Source: an uncultured Roseovarius sp. (GTDB lineage Bacteria > Pseudomonadota > Alphaproteobacteria > Rhodobacterales > Rhodobacteraceae). Taken from it: a DNA stretch of 45,386 nucleotides. The DNA lies in NCBI RefSeq assembly GCF_913054395.1, contig NZ_CAJXIP010000016.1, positions 1 through 45,386 of the forward strand, read 5' to 3'. The position numbers were made by a program, and so were the translations under genes. Positions 7,786 through 16,748 of the stretch are shown here, in pieces; the stretch's first letter is position 1; the number at the start of each line of letters is the position of its first letter. The notes under the pieces were generated by a model. The model saw nothing but the letters and a program-made list of their open reading frames with translations. It was not told the origin of the DNA and ran no database searches.

Positions 7786-8824
7786 ACCGATTGCCAACCC
7801 AAGCCTTGCCCGCACGATCCTGCCGCCTGCGATCGCGATTGCGATGACTGTCGTGGTGGCATCCTTGCTTGCGATGCTGGCCGGGGCGAACCCGTTTTCG
7901 GTTCTGGGTTTGATCCTGAAGGGCGCGTTCGGGTCGAAATTCGCCGCGTTGGAGACGTTGAACCGGGCCACGCCGCTTATCTTTACCGGCCTGTCGGTCG
8001 CGGTGGCGTTTCGCGCGCGGCTCTGGAATATCGGCGCCGAGGCACAGCTATACGCCGGGGCGCTGATCACCGTTGTGCTTGGCACCGGGGCCCTGCCTTG
8101 GGGGGCGGGGGCGCTTTTGCCGGTGCTGGCGCTTGGCGCGATGCTGGCGGGGGCGCTTGTGCTGTTGGTCCCCGCCCTCTTGAAGGTGCGCTTTGGCGTT
8201 GACGAGGTGGTGACGACGCTTTTGTTCAACTTCATCTTCCTGCTGTTCATCTCGATGCTTCTGGAAGGGCCGCTCAAGGATCCGATGGGCATGGGCTGGC
8301 CGAAATCCGAACGCCTGATCGCCGAGGCGCGCCTGCCGCGGATGATGGAGGGGCTGCGCCTGCACTGGGGGTTCGGGCTTGCGATCATTGCGGCGGCTGT
8401 GGTCTGGGTCATTCAGCGACGCACGACGCTTGGCTATGAAATGCGCGCGGTCGGGCTTAACCGCGATGCGGCGCGCTTTGCCGGGATTGCGGTCAATGGC
8501 GTGCTGATCAAGACGGCGCTTTTGTCGGGCGGATTGGCGGCGCTTGCGGGCTTTTCCGAGGTGGCCGGCCTCAAGGGAAACCTGACGCTCGATTTGTCAC
8601 CCGGCTTTGGCTACACGGGGATCATCGTGGCGATGCTGGCGCTTCTCAACCCGCTTGCGGTGGTCGCTGCCGCGCTGTTCGTGGCGGGCATCTTTGTCGG
8701 CGCAGACAGCATGAGCCGCGCCATCGGGGTGCCGACATATCTTGCCGATATCATGCTGGCGACGGCGCTTTTGCTTATGGTACTGGCGATATTGCTCACC
8801 CGGTTCCGGGTGGTGAGGGAATAG
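7775..8824 (+). CDS. BMP-type ABC transporter permease 1
   Basis: A 349-residue membrane protein of the BPD_transp_2 (LivH/RbsC-like) fold, with about ten hydrophobic segments. Family hallmarks are NRATPLIFTGLSVAVAFRA, WNIGAEAQLYAGAL and FGVDEVVTTLLFNF, as in YufP/NupP. It overlaps the ATPase gene by 11 bases and is followed after 2 bases by permease 2, so all are one transcript. Confidence 0.9.
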   Translation: MRLEPIANPSLARTILPPAIAIAMTVVVASLLAMLAGANPFSVLGLILKGAFGSKFAALETLNRATPLIFTGLSVAVAFRARLWNIGAEAQLYAGALITVVLGTGALPWGAGALLPVLALGAMLAGALVLLVPALLKVRFGVDEVVTTLLFNFIFLLFISMLLEGPLKDPMGMGWPKSERLIAEARLPRMMEGLRLHWGFGLAIIAAAVVWVIQRRTTLGYEMRAVGLNRDAARFAGIAVNGVLIKTALLSGGLAALAGFSEVAGLKGNLTLDLSPGFGYTGIIVAMLALLNPLAVVAAALFVAGIFVGADSMSRAIGVPTYLADIMLATALLLMVLAILLTRFRVVRE

Positions 8825-8826
8825 CC

Positions 8827-9771
8827 ATGGACATGCTCGATATCCTCTTATCCGCCAGTTTCTGGGCCGCCGCGATCCGTATCGCGAGCCCGCTTATATT
8901 TGCCACCCTGGGCGAGCTGATCTGTGAACGCGCCGGTGTTTTGAACCTCGGAATCGAAGGGATCATGGTTGCCGGGGCCTTTGCCGGCTGGATGGCGGTC
9001 TATTCCGGCACCGGCCTCTGGACCGGGGTGCTGGTGGCGATGGTGGTGGGGATGATGTTCGGGCTGATCCATAGCGTGCTGACCGTGCCCTTTGGATTGT
9101 CGCAGCATGTGGTCGGTCTGGGGGTGACCCTGCTGGCGACCTCAAGCACTTATTACGCCTATCGCCTTGCCCTGCCAGAGGTGACAAGCCCGCCCAAGAT
9201 CACCGCGTTTCAACCCTTTGAGATACCGATCCTGTCGGATATTCCATTACTCGGTCCGGCGCTTTTCGCGCAGACACCGATGACCTATCTGGCCTTCGTC
9301 CTCGTCGCGGTGGTGGCCCTTGTACTGTACTGCACGCCGCTTGGGCTGGCCCTTCGCGCGGCGGGGGAAAACCCCTCGGCGGTGGCGGCGCAGGGGCTTT
9401 CGGTGACGGGCATCCGCATGGGCGCGGTGATTGTCGGTAGCGGATTCATGGCAATGGGCGGCGCGTTTCTGACCATGTCGGCGTTTGATTCCTTCTTCTT
9501 CGAGATGGTCAACGGGCGTGGCTGGATCTGTATCGCGCTTGTGGTATTCGGCGCGTGGAAGCCGGGCAAGGCCCTGCTGGGTGCGGTGCTTTTCGCGGCC
9601 TTTGATGCGCTGCAAATCAGGGTGCAACAGACCCCGCTTGGCGCCGATATCCCCTATCAGATATTCCTGATGACGCCCTATGTTCTGTCGATCCTTGCGC
9701 TTATCGCGATGTCGCGCCGCGCAGAGGTGCCCGGCGCGCTTATGGTGCCGTTCAACAAAGGAGAGCGCTGA
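8827..9771 (+). CDS. BMP-type ABC transporter permease 2
   Basis: A 314-residue membrane protein, partner of permease 1 (YufQ/NupQ-like). Typical motifs are ASPLIFATLGELICERAG, VLNLGIEGIMVAGAFAG and LALRAAGENPSAVAAQGLSV. The stop and the next start share one base (TGATG), which suggests coupled translation with the amidohydrolase gene and ties the deaminase-like enzyme to the imported compound. Confidence 0.9.
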   Translation: MDMLDILLSASFWAAAIRIASPLIFATLGELICERAGVLNLGIEGIMVAGAFAGWMAVYSGTGLWTGVLVAMVVGMMFGLIHSVLTVPFGLSQHVVGLGVTLLATSSTYYAYRLALPEVTSPPKITAFQPFEIPILSDIPLLGPALFAQTPMTYLAFVLVAVVALVLYCTPLGLALRAAGENPSAVAAQGLSVTGIRMGAVIVGSGFMAMGGAFLTMSAFDSFFFEMVNGRGWICIALVVFGAWKPGKALLGAVLFAAFDALQIRVQQTPLGADIPYQIFLMTPYVLSILALIAMSRRAEVPGALMVPFNKGER

Positions 9772-11051
9772 TGTTCGATCTGATCGTCAAGGGCGGCACA
9801 TTGCCCGATGGCCGGGTGGCCGATATCGGTATCACCGGCGCCACGATCACGGCGATTGGCAATCTGGCCGAGTCAGACGCGGGCGAGGTGATCGACGCCA
9901 GCGGCGATCTTGTCAGCCCGCCGTTTGTCGATCCGCACTTTCATCTGGATGCGACGCTTAGCTATGGCACCCCGCGGATCAACGCGAGCGGCACCCTGCT
10001 TGAGGGTATCGGCCTTTGGGGTGAGCTCAAACAGATCGTGACCCAGGAAGAGATGGTTACCCGCGCGCTCGCCTATTGCGATTGGGCGGCGAGCATGGGC
10101 CTTCTGGCGATCCGCAGCCACGTCGATACCTGTGACGACCGCCTGCTTGGGGTCGCCGCGATGCTTGAGGTGCGCGACAAGGTCAAACCCTACATCGACC
10201 TGCAATTGGTGGCCTTTCCGCAAGACGGATTTTACCGCGATCCCACCGCGCGCGACAACACCATCCGCGCGCTTGATATGGGGGTGGATGTGGTCGGCGG
10301 CATCCCGCATTTCGAGCGCACAATGGCCGATGGCGCGGCCTCGGTGCGCGAGCTGTGCGAACTTGCGGCGGCGCGCGGCTTGCAGGTGGACATGCACTGC
10401 GACGAGACCGACGACCCCCATAGCCGCCATATCGAAACGCTCGCCTGCGAGGCACAGCGCCTGGGGCTCGGCGGGCGGGTGGCGGGCAGTCACCTGACCT
10501 CGATGCATTCGATGGACAATTACTATGTGTCGAAACTCTTGCCACTCATGGCCGAGGCAGGGGTTGCGGCGATCCCCAATCCGCTGATCAACATCATGTT
10601 GCAGGGGCGGCACGACACCTTTCCGAAACGCCGTGGCCTGACCCGTGTCAAGGAGATGCAGGCGCAGGGCATCACCGTCGGCTGGGGCCAGGATTGCGTG
10701 CTTGATCCGTGGTATTCGCTTGGTACGGCGGACATGCTTGATGTGGCCTTTATGGGGCTGCATGTGGGGCAGATGTCTCACCCCGACGAGATGCGCCGGT
10801 GCTTTGACATGGTGACCACGCAAAACGCCCGTATCCTTGGGCTTGAGGGATACGGTTTGCAAGTTGGCGCGCAGGCCTCATTGGTGGTGCTCGATGCGGG
10901 TGACCCGATCGAGGCGCTGCGCCTGCGCCCGGCGCGTCTTGCGGTGGTCTCCAAAGGCCGGGTGATTGCCAGGACGGCAAGGCAGGATGCGGCCCTGACG
11001 CTGCCGGGACGGCCCGGTACGATCCGGCGGCGCCATCCGCAGGGCGGCTAG
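9771..11051 (+). CDS. Cytosine-deaminase-like amidohydrolase
   Basis: A 426-residue enzyme, close in length to E. coli CodA (427) and colinear with it. Metal and substrate landmarks: HFH (H56, H58), Q151 in AFPQDGF, HCDE (H209-E212), GSHLTSMH (H241), then WGQDCVLDPWY with metal Asp D308. It probably deaminates an imported nucleobase in the cytoplasm. Two positions differ from CodA: the GHDD segment is GQDC here, so C309 replaces the Asp that contacts the pyrimidine in CodA (D314, from memory). The substrate may therefore not be cytosine; isoguanine or another aminated base or cyclic amidine are possible. Confidence 0.85.
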   Translation: MFDLIVKGGTLPDGRVADIGITGATITAIGNLAESDAGEVIDASGDLVSPPFVDPHFHLDATLSYGTPRINASGTLLEGIGLWGELKQIVTQEEMVTRALAYCDWAASMGLLAIRSHVDTCDDRLLGVAAMLEVRDKVKPYIDLQLVAFPQDGFYRDPTARDNTIRALDMGVDVVGGIPHFERTMADGAASVRELCELAAARGLQVDMHCDETDDPHSRHIETLACEAQRLGLGGRVAGSHLTSMHSMDNYYVSKLLPLMAEAGVAAIPNPLINIMLQGRHDTFPKRRGLTRVKEMQAQGITVGWGQDCVLDPWYSLGTADMLDVAFMGLHVGQMSHPDEMRRCFDMVTTQNARILGLEGYGLQVGAQASLVVLDAGDPIEALRLRPARLAVVSKGRVIARTARQDAALTLPGRPGTIRRRHPQGG

Positions 11052-11056
11052 GCGCG

Positions 11057-11986
11057 ATGATCGCAGTTTTGCAGGGACTGGCGCGCCACGGGCGGCTTGT
11101 TCTTATCCTTGGGCTGGTGGTTGGGGTCACGGCGCCGGGGCTTGCCCGCACGCTTGCGCCGCTGATCTTTCCGATGATCGTTTGCCTGCTGTTTCTGGCC
11201 ACGCTCCGGGTCGATCCGGTTGCGGCCTTTCCGGACCGGCGGCACCTGCCGCGCTACCTCGGGCTTGCGATGGGATTGCAGATTGGCATGCCGGTCCTGG
11301 CAATTGCACTGCTTTGGGCGATCGGGGGGCTGGAGTCGATCCTCGGGATTGGCGCGGTTCTGGTGCTGGCGGGTGCGCCCCTGACCGGAAGCCCCGGCCT
11401 TGCGATCCTGTCGGGGGCCGACCCAAGCCCGGCCCTGCGCCAGCTTGTGGTGGGCACTGCGATCCTGCCGCTGACGGTCCTGCCGGTGTTCTGGCTGATG
11501 CCGGTTTTTGGGGCGGCGCAGGTTGTGGCACTTGCGGCGCTCAAGCTTCTGGCGGTGATTGCGCTTGCCGGTGGGGCGGCGGTCATCCTGCGCCGGGCTG
11601 TGCCCTGGCTGCGAGGGGCGGACGGGCAGGGGGCCATTGACGGGGTCATCACACTGGCGATGGCGGTGGTTGTCGTGGGCCTGATGTCGGCGGTGGGGCC
11701 GGCGATCCTGTCGGGGGACCCGGGGCTGTGGGTGGCGCTTGCGGTGGTGTTCGGGCTGAATTTCGGCGCCCAGATCGTGGTGTACGCCTTGATGCGCCGA
11801 ACCGGGCAACCATCCGCGGCACCGGCACTTGGGATCGTCGCGGGCAACCGCAATCTGGCGCTGTTTCTGGGGGCATTGCCACCTGAAACCGGGGCGGCAT
11901 TGCTGCTTTTCATCGGCTGTTACCAGGTGCCGATGTATCTTACGCCGATGCTGGTCGGTCCGCTGGCGCGGCGCGTGAGAGCCTAG
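11057..11986 (+). CDS. BASS/SBF-like sodium-dependent transporter
   Basis: A 309-residue hydrophobic protein with about nine or ten membrane segments. LVLAGAPLTGSPGLAILSG and GIVAGNRNLALFLGALP correspond to the two crossover regions of the bile acid:sodium symporter fold. It starts 5 bases after the amidohydrolase and appears to close the operon, so it may export the deaminated product or import a related compound. The stop codon overlaps that of dctM on the other strand (shared CTAG). Substrate unknown. Confidence 0.7.
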   Translation: MIAVLQGLARHGRLVLILGLVVGVTAPGLARTLAPLIFPMIVCLLFLATLRVDPVAAFPDRRHLPRYLGLAMGLQIGMPVLAIALLWAIGGLESILGIGAVLVLAGAPLTGSPGLAILSGADPSPALRQLVVGTAILPLTVLPVFWLMPVFGAAQVVALAALKLLAVIALAGGAAVILRRAVPWLRGADGQGAIDGVITLAMAVVVVGLMSAVGPAILSGDPGLWVALAVVFGLNFGAQIVVYALMRRTGQPSAAPALGIVAGNRNLALFLGALPPETGAALLLFIGCYQVPMYLTPMLVGPLARRVRA

Positions 11987-13266
11987 TTAAGCGCGCCCGG
12001 CAGGTAAAGCGCCAGTTGCGGAAAGGCGATCAACGCGGCGGCCATGATCAGCATGACACAGACGAACGGGATCGAGCCGATCATCACATCGCTCATCTTG
12101 CCGGATTTGCGCGCGCCCTGAACCACGTAAAGGTTAAGCCCCACAGGCGGCGTGATCAGCGCCATTTCGATCAGCACGATCATCAGGATGCCGAACCAGA
12201 TCGGATCATAGCCCTGCGCCACCACCAGCGGCACGATGATCGGGATGGTCACCACCATCAGCGACAGCGTTTCGATGAAAAAGCCGAGCACGACATAGAT
12301 CATCACCACCACAAGGATGAAAGCGAGCGGCGACAGGCCGAGCCCTTCCAGAAATTCCTTGAGCTCGCGGCCAAGACCGGCCGAGGACAGGGTGAAGTTC
12401 AGGAAGGACGCGCCGATCACCACCAGCATGATCATCGAGGTGACTTTGATGGTGCCCAAAAGGCTGTCAGAGATCATCTTGAAGGAAATGCCACTCGCAA
12501 AACCGGCGATGACAAAAGCGACGGCAACACCGACGGCGGCGGCCTCGGTCGGGGTGGCCCAGCCTTTGTAAATGGTGCCGATGATCATGGTGAACAAAAA
12601 GATGATCGGCAGAAGGTGCACGAGCGCGCCAAGCATTTGCGACAGCGGAAAGATACGGCGCTCGCCGCCAAGATCGGGGCGGACCAGGCAGATGATCACC
12701 GTGATCACGATAAACCCGACCGCAAGAAGGATGCCGGGCAAAAGCCCCGCAAGGAATAGCTGCGGAATCGAGGATTGGGTGAGAAAGCCATAAACGATCA
12801 GGTTGATCGACGGCGGGATCATGATGCCAAGCGTCCCCCCGGCAGCAATCGCGCCGGAAAACAGCTTGGGGTCATAGCCCAACCGTTCGGCCTGTGGCAT
12901 GGCGACGGTCGCCACGGTCGCGGCGGTGGCCACGGACGAGCCCGAGATCGCCGAAAACATGGTCGAGGTCGCAACATTGGCATGCACCAAGCCGCCCGGA
13001 AGCCATGACACCCACCGGTCAAGCGCCTCATAGGTGCGCGCGGCCACGCCGCTTCGCACAAGGATCTCGCCGAGCAGGACAAAGAACGGGATCGCGATAA
13101 GCGTGGCGCTGTTGGACGAGGACCACACCATCTGGCCCAAGCCCTTGATCAGGGGAAAGGGGCTAAAGAACGTATCAACGCCAAAGCCGAGCAGGAAAAG
13201 CACGATCCCGACCGGGATCGACAGGCTCAGCAGGGCGAGAAGGCCGACCGACACATAGGCGATCAT
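11983..13266 (-). CDS. dctM: TRAP transporter large permease (DctM)
   Basis: A 427-residue membrane protein with the length and about twelve helices of DctM. Motifs include SGSSVATAATVATVAMPQ, GGTLGIMIPPSINLIVYG and MALITPPVGLNLYVV. It is the ion-coupled transport subunit, working with DctQ and the periplasmic DctP. It overlaps dctQ by 4 bases (ATGA). Confidence 0.93.
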   Translation of the reverse strand: MIAYVSVGLLALLSLSIPVGIVLFLLGFGVDTFFSPFPLIKGLGQMVWSSSNSATLIAIPFFVLLGEILVRSGVAARTYEALDRWVSWLPGGLVHANVATSTMFSAISGSSVATAATVATVAMPQAERLGYDPKLFSGAIAAGGTLGIMIPPSINLIVYGFLTQSSIPQLFLAGLLPGILLAVGFIVITVIICLVRPDLGGERRIFPLSQMLGALVHLLPIIFLFTMIIGTIYKGWATPTEAAAVGVAVAFVIAGFASGISFKMISDSLLGTIKVTSMIMLVVIGASFLNFTLSSAGLGRELKEFLEGLGLSPLAFILVVVMIYVVLGFFIETLSLMVVTIPIIVPLVVAQGYDPIWFGILMIVLIEMALITPPVGLNLYVVQGARKSGKMSDVMIGSIPFVCVMLIMAAALIAFPQLALYLPGALN

Positions 13267-13811
13267 TGAAAGGCCTCCTCTTCGGCAAAGACGCCGATCG
13301 CCGCCTCTGCGGCATCAAAGCGGCCCTGAAGCACCATCAAAAGGGCGGTGACAAAGGTCAGCCAGGCCATCAGTGCGAACCAGACCCAACCTGCGAACCA
13401 CGGCAGTTGCACCAGCCAGAGCGGCGTTTCCAGGGCGGTATTGGCACGCGACATATTGCTGATCGAGCGCTCGACCACCGGCCAGCAGCGCAGGGCGATC
13501 ACGCTAACCGTGCCCGCCATGATCATCAGCGAAGCCAGATCGAACAGGCTCCGGCCCTTTGGCCCTGCCCGGCTGCGCAGGATGTCGATACGCACATGTC
13601 CGAGTTCCAGCATCGCATAACCCATGCCCCAGGAGGTGGCGATGGCCATGACATAGCCGGACACCTCGTCGGTGCCGCCGAAAGAGGACCCTACTTGCCG
13701 CAGAATGATATCAAGCAGAACGAAGCCGGCACAGGCCAGTAGCATGATGCCAATCAGCACCGCCACTCCCCGGTTGAGCGCACGTAACCCTGTCAGTAAT
13801 CTGTCGGTCAT
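13263..13811 (-). CDS. dctQ: TRAP transporter small permease (DctQ)
   Basis: A 182-residue four-helix membrane protein typical of DctQ: LLACAGFVLLDIILRQVGSS, GGTDEVSGYVMAIATSWGM and ELGHVRIDIL. It couples the binding protein to DctM. The stop overlaps the dctM start, and dctP ends 27 bases upstream. Confidence 0.9.
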   Translation of the reverse strand: MTDRLLTGLRALNRGVAVLIGIMLLACAGFVLLDIILRQVGSSFGGTDEVSGYVMAIATSWGMGYAMLELGHVRIDILRSRAGPKGRSLFDLASLMIMAGTVSVIALRCWPVVERSISNMSRANTALETPLWLVQLPWFAGWVWFALMAWLTFVTALLMVLQGRFDAAEAAIGVFAEEEAFQ

Positions 13812-13838
13812 TTGGGGCCCTCTCTGGCAGGTGTCGGA

Positions 13839-14876
13839 TCAGTTGGCGGTGACCTTGACGCCGACAACTTCGCCCACAGAGTCATTCCAGCGCGCTACCC
13901 AGTCATCCCCGGCGCGACCGGCCCAATCGGGCAGCACTTCGGTTTCAAGGATCTCGCGGGCACGGGCGAAATCGGCATCGCTCGCCTCGACAAGGGTCAT
14001 CGAGCGCGCATCACCGGCGGGGCATTCGCCGTTCCCGGTCAGACAGGCAATGTCGTTAACCAGCGCGCCCTGCGCCGATGCCCATGCAGGGGCCTCGAAA
14101 TTGGCCTTGATCTCGGAGGAGATCAGACTTTGCATGTCGCCGCTCAGGCTGTTCCATTTGTCGAGGTTGATCGCGGTGACCACCGAATCCCAGCCGCCAA
14201 GCGGCAGGGTCAGAAGGTGCGAGGACACTTCCCACCAACCCGCGCTATACCCCGATCCGGCGCCAGTCACGGCACAATCCACCACGCCTTTTTGCAAAGC
14301 GCCGGGCACTTCGGAGAACGACACGTTCACGCCTTCGGCGCCGAGGGCGTCCAGGAACTTGGCGGTCATGCGACCAGAGGCGCGCACCTTGAGACCCTTG
14401 AGGTCGGCCAGCCCACCGATCGGCGCGTTGCAGAACACGACCTGCGGCGGATAGGGGGCAATGGCAAGAACGTGGCTGTTGAAACGAGCGTTATAGATGT
14501 CCTCGACCATCGGGCGGGCGGCATCGACCATCGCCTTGGCCTCATCCGCAGTGAGCGCCAGAAGCGGCACATCGAGGCCCTCAAGCTCGGGGGCGTCGGC
14601 CACGGCGTAATCGGCAACGGTCATGGCGACGTCGTAGACGCCATCGCCAAGCAGGCGGTAAATGTCACCGACACCCAGACCCATCTGATCGTGGGTGGTG
14701 ACGGCTGTGGCAAGCTCTCCGTCCGAGGCGGCGGGCAGGGTCTCGCCCCAGAAGGGCGCCTCGTATTGCTTGTGCAGCGGCAGGCCCGACCAGCTTCCGA
14801 CGACCGACAGGTCCTCGGCCATCGCCGGAGCGGCGACAAGCGCGGTTGTGGCAAGCAGGGTTAGTGTCTTTTTCAT
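13839..14876 (-). CDS. dctP: TRAP transporter substrate-binding protein (DctP)
   Basis: A 345-residue protein with a Sec signal peptide (MKKTLTLLATTALVAAPAMA). The TRAP binding-protein fold is shown by the APYPPQVVFCN region, then GLADLKGLKVRASGRMTAKF; the arginine in KVRASG is the one that normally salt-bridges a substrate carboxylate. VVDCAVTGAGSGYSAGWWE is the second hinge region. The ligand is probably an organic acid; the next gene upstream encodes a DUF1445 hydro-lyase that may act on it. Shine-Dalgarno AAGGAG precedes the ATG. Confidence 0.9.
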   Translation of the reverse strand: MKKTLTLLATTALVAAPAMAEDLSVVGSWSGLPLHKQYEAPFWGETLPAASDGELATAVTTHDQMGLGVGDIYRLLGDGVYDVAMTVADYAVADAPELEGLDVPLLALTADEAKAMVDAARPMVEDIYNARFNSHVLAIAPYPPQVVFCNAPIGGLADLKGLKVRASGRMTAKFLDALGAEGVNVSFSEVPGALQKGVVDCAVTGAGSGYSAGWWEVSSHLLTLPLGGWDSVVTAINLDKWNSLSGDMQSLISSEIKANFEAPAWASAQGALVNDIACLTGNGECPAGDARSMTLVEASDADFARAREILETEVLPDWAGRAGDDWVARWNDSVGEVVGVKVTAN

Positions 14877-14909
14877 GTGATTTCTCCTTGTTGGAACGTA
14901 TTTTTGGGT

Positions 14910-15722
14910 TCAGGGCCGGAACACCGGTACTTCTGCATCCTCGGCAATGTCGGTAATCAGCATATGACCCGGCTTATGGGTGATACAAATCGGAAGTTTG
15001 GCGCGCGCGACGGCGGCCTGCGGGGTGACACCACAGGCCCAGAACACCGGGATCTTGCCGGGTTCCTGCGGCACCGGATCGCCCCAGTCGGGACCGTCGG
15101 CATTGGCGATGCCGATCTCTGACGGGTCGCCCCAATGCACCGGCGCGCCATGGGCCAGCGGATAGCGGCGGCAGATCGTTTGCACCTGTTCAAGCCGTAC
15201 CGGGTCGATCATCCGCATGCTGACCACCATCGGGCCGCTGAACGGCCCGGCGGGTGTGGTTTCGATATTGGTGCGATACATCGGCACGGTGGTGTTGTTC
15301 CGGATATGCCAGAGGCTGATCCCGGCCTTTTCAAGGGCATGTTCAAACGTGAAGGAACAGCCAAGCGCGAAGGCTACGAAATCATCCTGCCAGAGGGCGG
15401 TGATATCGGTCGTGCTCTCGGCGAGGACCCCATCGCGGTAGACGTTATAGGCGGGCACGTCGTGGCGGATATCAATGTCGCGGCCAAGCGTGAACATCAT
15501 CGGATTGCCGGTATCGGACACCCCGGTCAGCGGGCAGGGTTTCGGATTGCGTTGGCAAAATCGCATGAAATCAAGGGCATAACGTTCCGGCATGATGGCA
15601 AGGTTGGCCTGAAGCAGGCCCGCCCCAAGCCCTGCGGTATGCGATGTATAGGCCCCGGCGCGAAAGGCGGCGCGCAGCGTTTCAGGGGAACGCCCCCTCA
15701 AGGATTGATAATCGACGCTCAA
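14910..15722 (-). CDS. Putative hydro-lyase, DUF1445 / YcsI family
   Basis: A 270-residue protein matching the DUF1445 family throughout: HTAGLGAGLLQANLAIMP, FCQRNPKPCPLTGVSD, a FALGCSFTFEHALEKAGI segment (family cysteine region) and a C-terminal ITHKPGHMLITDI. Family members are called hydro-lyases, and the related domain of DGLUCY is a D-glutamate cyclase acting on D-glutamate/5-oxo-D-proline. It is encoded between a LysR gene and the TRAP genes, so it likely converts the imported acid. The reaction is not proven by sequence. Confidence 0.85.
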   Translation of the reverse strand: MSVDYQSLRGRSPETLRAAFRAGAYTSHTAGLGAGLLQANLAIMPERYALDFMRFCQRNPKPCPLTGVSDTGNPMMFTLGRDIDIRHDVPAYNVYRDGVLAESTTDITALWQDDFVAFALGCSFTFEHALEKAGISLWHIRNNTTVPMYRTNIETTPAGPFSGPMVVSMRMIDPVRLEQVQTICRRYPLAHGAPVHWGDPSEIGIANADGPDWGDPVPQEPGKIPVFWACGVTPQAAVARAKLPICITHKPGHMLITDIAEDAEVPVFRP

Positions 15723-15769
15723 ATCTTGCTCTCCCGGTTGGGGACAGGCTGACGGGTTGCAGACATAAA

Positions 15770-15790
15770 GGCAAATCGAAACTATTTGCC
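15770..15790. promoter_or_regulatory. Inverted repeat upstream of DUF1445-TRAP operon (likely LysR site)
   Basis: Perfect 7-base arms GGCAAAT and ATTTGCC are separated by 7 bases, in the 86-base gap between the lysR stop and the hydro-lyase start. Size, dyad form and position suit a LysR-type regulator site controlling the TRAP operon. Regulator identity is inferred from adjacency. Confidence 0.5.
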
Positions 15791-15793
15791 CAT

Positions 15794-15816
15794 TTGCATC
15801 AGGAAATTTTATGCAA
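15794..15816. promoter_or_regulatory. Second inverted repeat at the lysR 3' end
   Basis: TTGCAT and ATGCAA flank an 11-base spacer, giving a TNA-like dyad whose right arm overlaps the lysR stop codon. It lies 3 bases from the first dyad, so the two may form a recognition plus activation site pair. It could also be a weak transcript-end hairpin. Confidence 0.4.
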
Positions 15817-16705
15817 CCGGATAGGCATTGGCCACGCCAAGCGCAATCTTGGCGGCTGATTCAACCACATGGCTTTTGGGGTCGCCGAGATAGGACAGCG
15901 AAAAGCGCAGCGGCCCCGGCGTCCAGCCGGGATCAAACTGGCGCAGGGTGCCATTTGCAAGGTACGGCGCCGCAAGCGCCTTGGGCAGGGCCGCAACGCC
16001 AAGCCCGGCCTCGACCAGTCGGAAACAGGCCGAGAGCGATGACGAGGGAAACAGCGAGACACCGGGGCCGACCCGTTCAAACAGGACCGTTTTCAACTCG
16101 CGGTAGGGGCGGGTGTTGCGGGCATAGGTGATGATCGGCTTGCTTGCCAAAAGTATGGCATCATCGCCATCCTGTCCACGCATATCGGCGGCGGCATACC
16201 ACGCCAGATCAAAGCCCGGCAGCTCGATGTTATTGACCGAGTACTCCGAGATAGGCCCGAGAAGAATGGCAAGATCTATCTCGCGGTTGAGTAATCCGTC
16301 GCGCAGGTTGGTTGAAATGTCGACGTTGATTTCAATCTCGACCTTGGGAAATTCCCTGTGCAACGCCGAGACAAATTCGGGCAGCCAGCATTGCGCGATG
16401 GTTTCCGACACGCCAAGCCGCAGGATGAAATCAATCCCCTGCGGGTCGATGATATTTGCCTCGACCAGTTGCGACAGGTGCTCGAACTGTTCGGCATAAC
16501 TCACAAGGCGCTCGCCGCGCTTGGTCAGGCGCAAACCGCTTGCGGTGCGATCGAACAACGGTGCGGCAAGCGATTGCTCAAGGTTCTTGATCCGCGCGGT
16601 GACCGCCGGTTGGGTGATATTGAGGCCAAGCGCGGCCTTGCGGACACTGCCAAGGCGCACCGTGGTGAGAAAGGTGCGAAGCTGTTCTATGTTGATTCTG
16701 GCCAT
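15809..16705 (-). CDS. LysR-family transcriptional regulator
   Basis: A 298-residue regulator with the standard N-terminal winged HTH (LRTFLTTVRLGSVRKAALGL then TQPAVTARIKNLEQSLAAPL) and a C-terminal effector domain. It is upstream of, and on the same strand as, the DUF1445-TRAP genes, with two dyads in the 86-base gap. Control of organic-acid uptake is the natural inference. Arrangement in the same direction, rather than divergent, is less common for LysR regulators. Confidence 0.9.
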   Translation of the reverse strand: MARINIEQLRTFLTTVRLGSVRKAALGLNITQPAVTARIKNLEQSLAAPLFDRTASGLRLTKRGERLVSYAEQFEHLSQLVEANIIDPQGIDFILRLGVSETIAQCWLPEFVSALHREFPKVEIEINVDISTNLRDGLLNREIDLAILLGPISEYSVNNIELPGFDLAWYAAADMRGQDGDDAILLASKPIITYARNTRPYRELKTVLFERVGPGVSLFPSSSLSACFRLVEAGLGVAALPKALAAPYLANGTLRQFDPGWTPGPLRFSLSYLGDPKSHVVESAAKIALGVANAYPVA

Positions 16706-16748
16706 CGCGCGATGATTGCCCGCGACGGGGCAAAAGGAAAGGTTCGCA

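Noticed and set aside
11983-11986. Convergent stop codons overlapping in CTAG (also at 32235-32238)
   Set aside because: A neat consequence of TAG being part of the CTAG palindrome in compact genomes; no function need be assumed.
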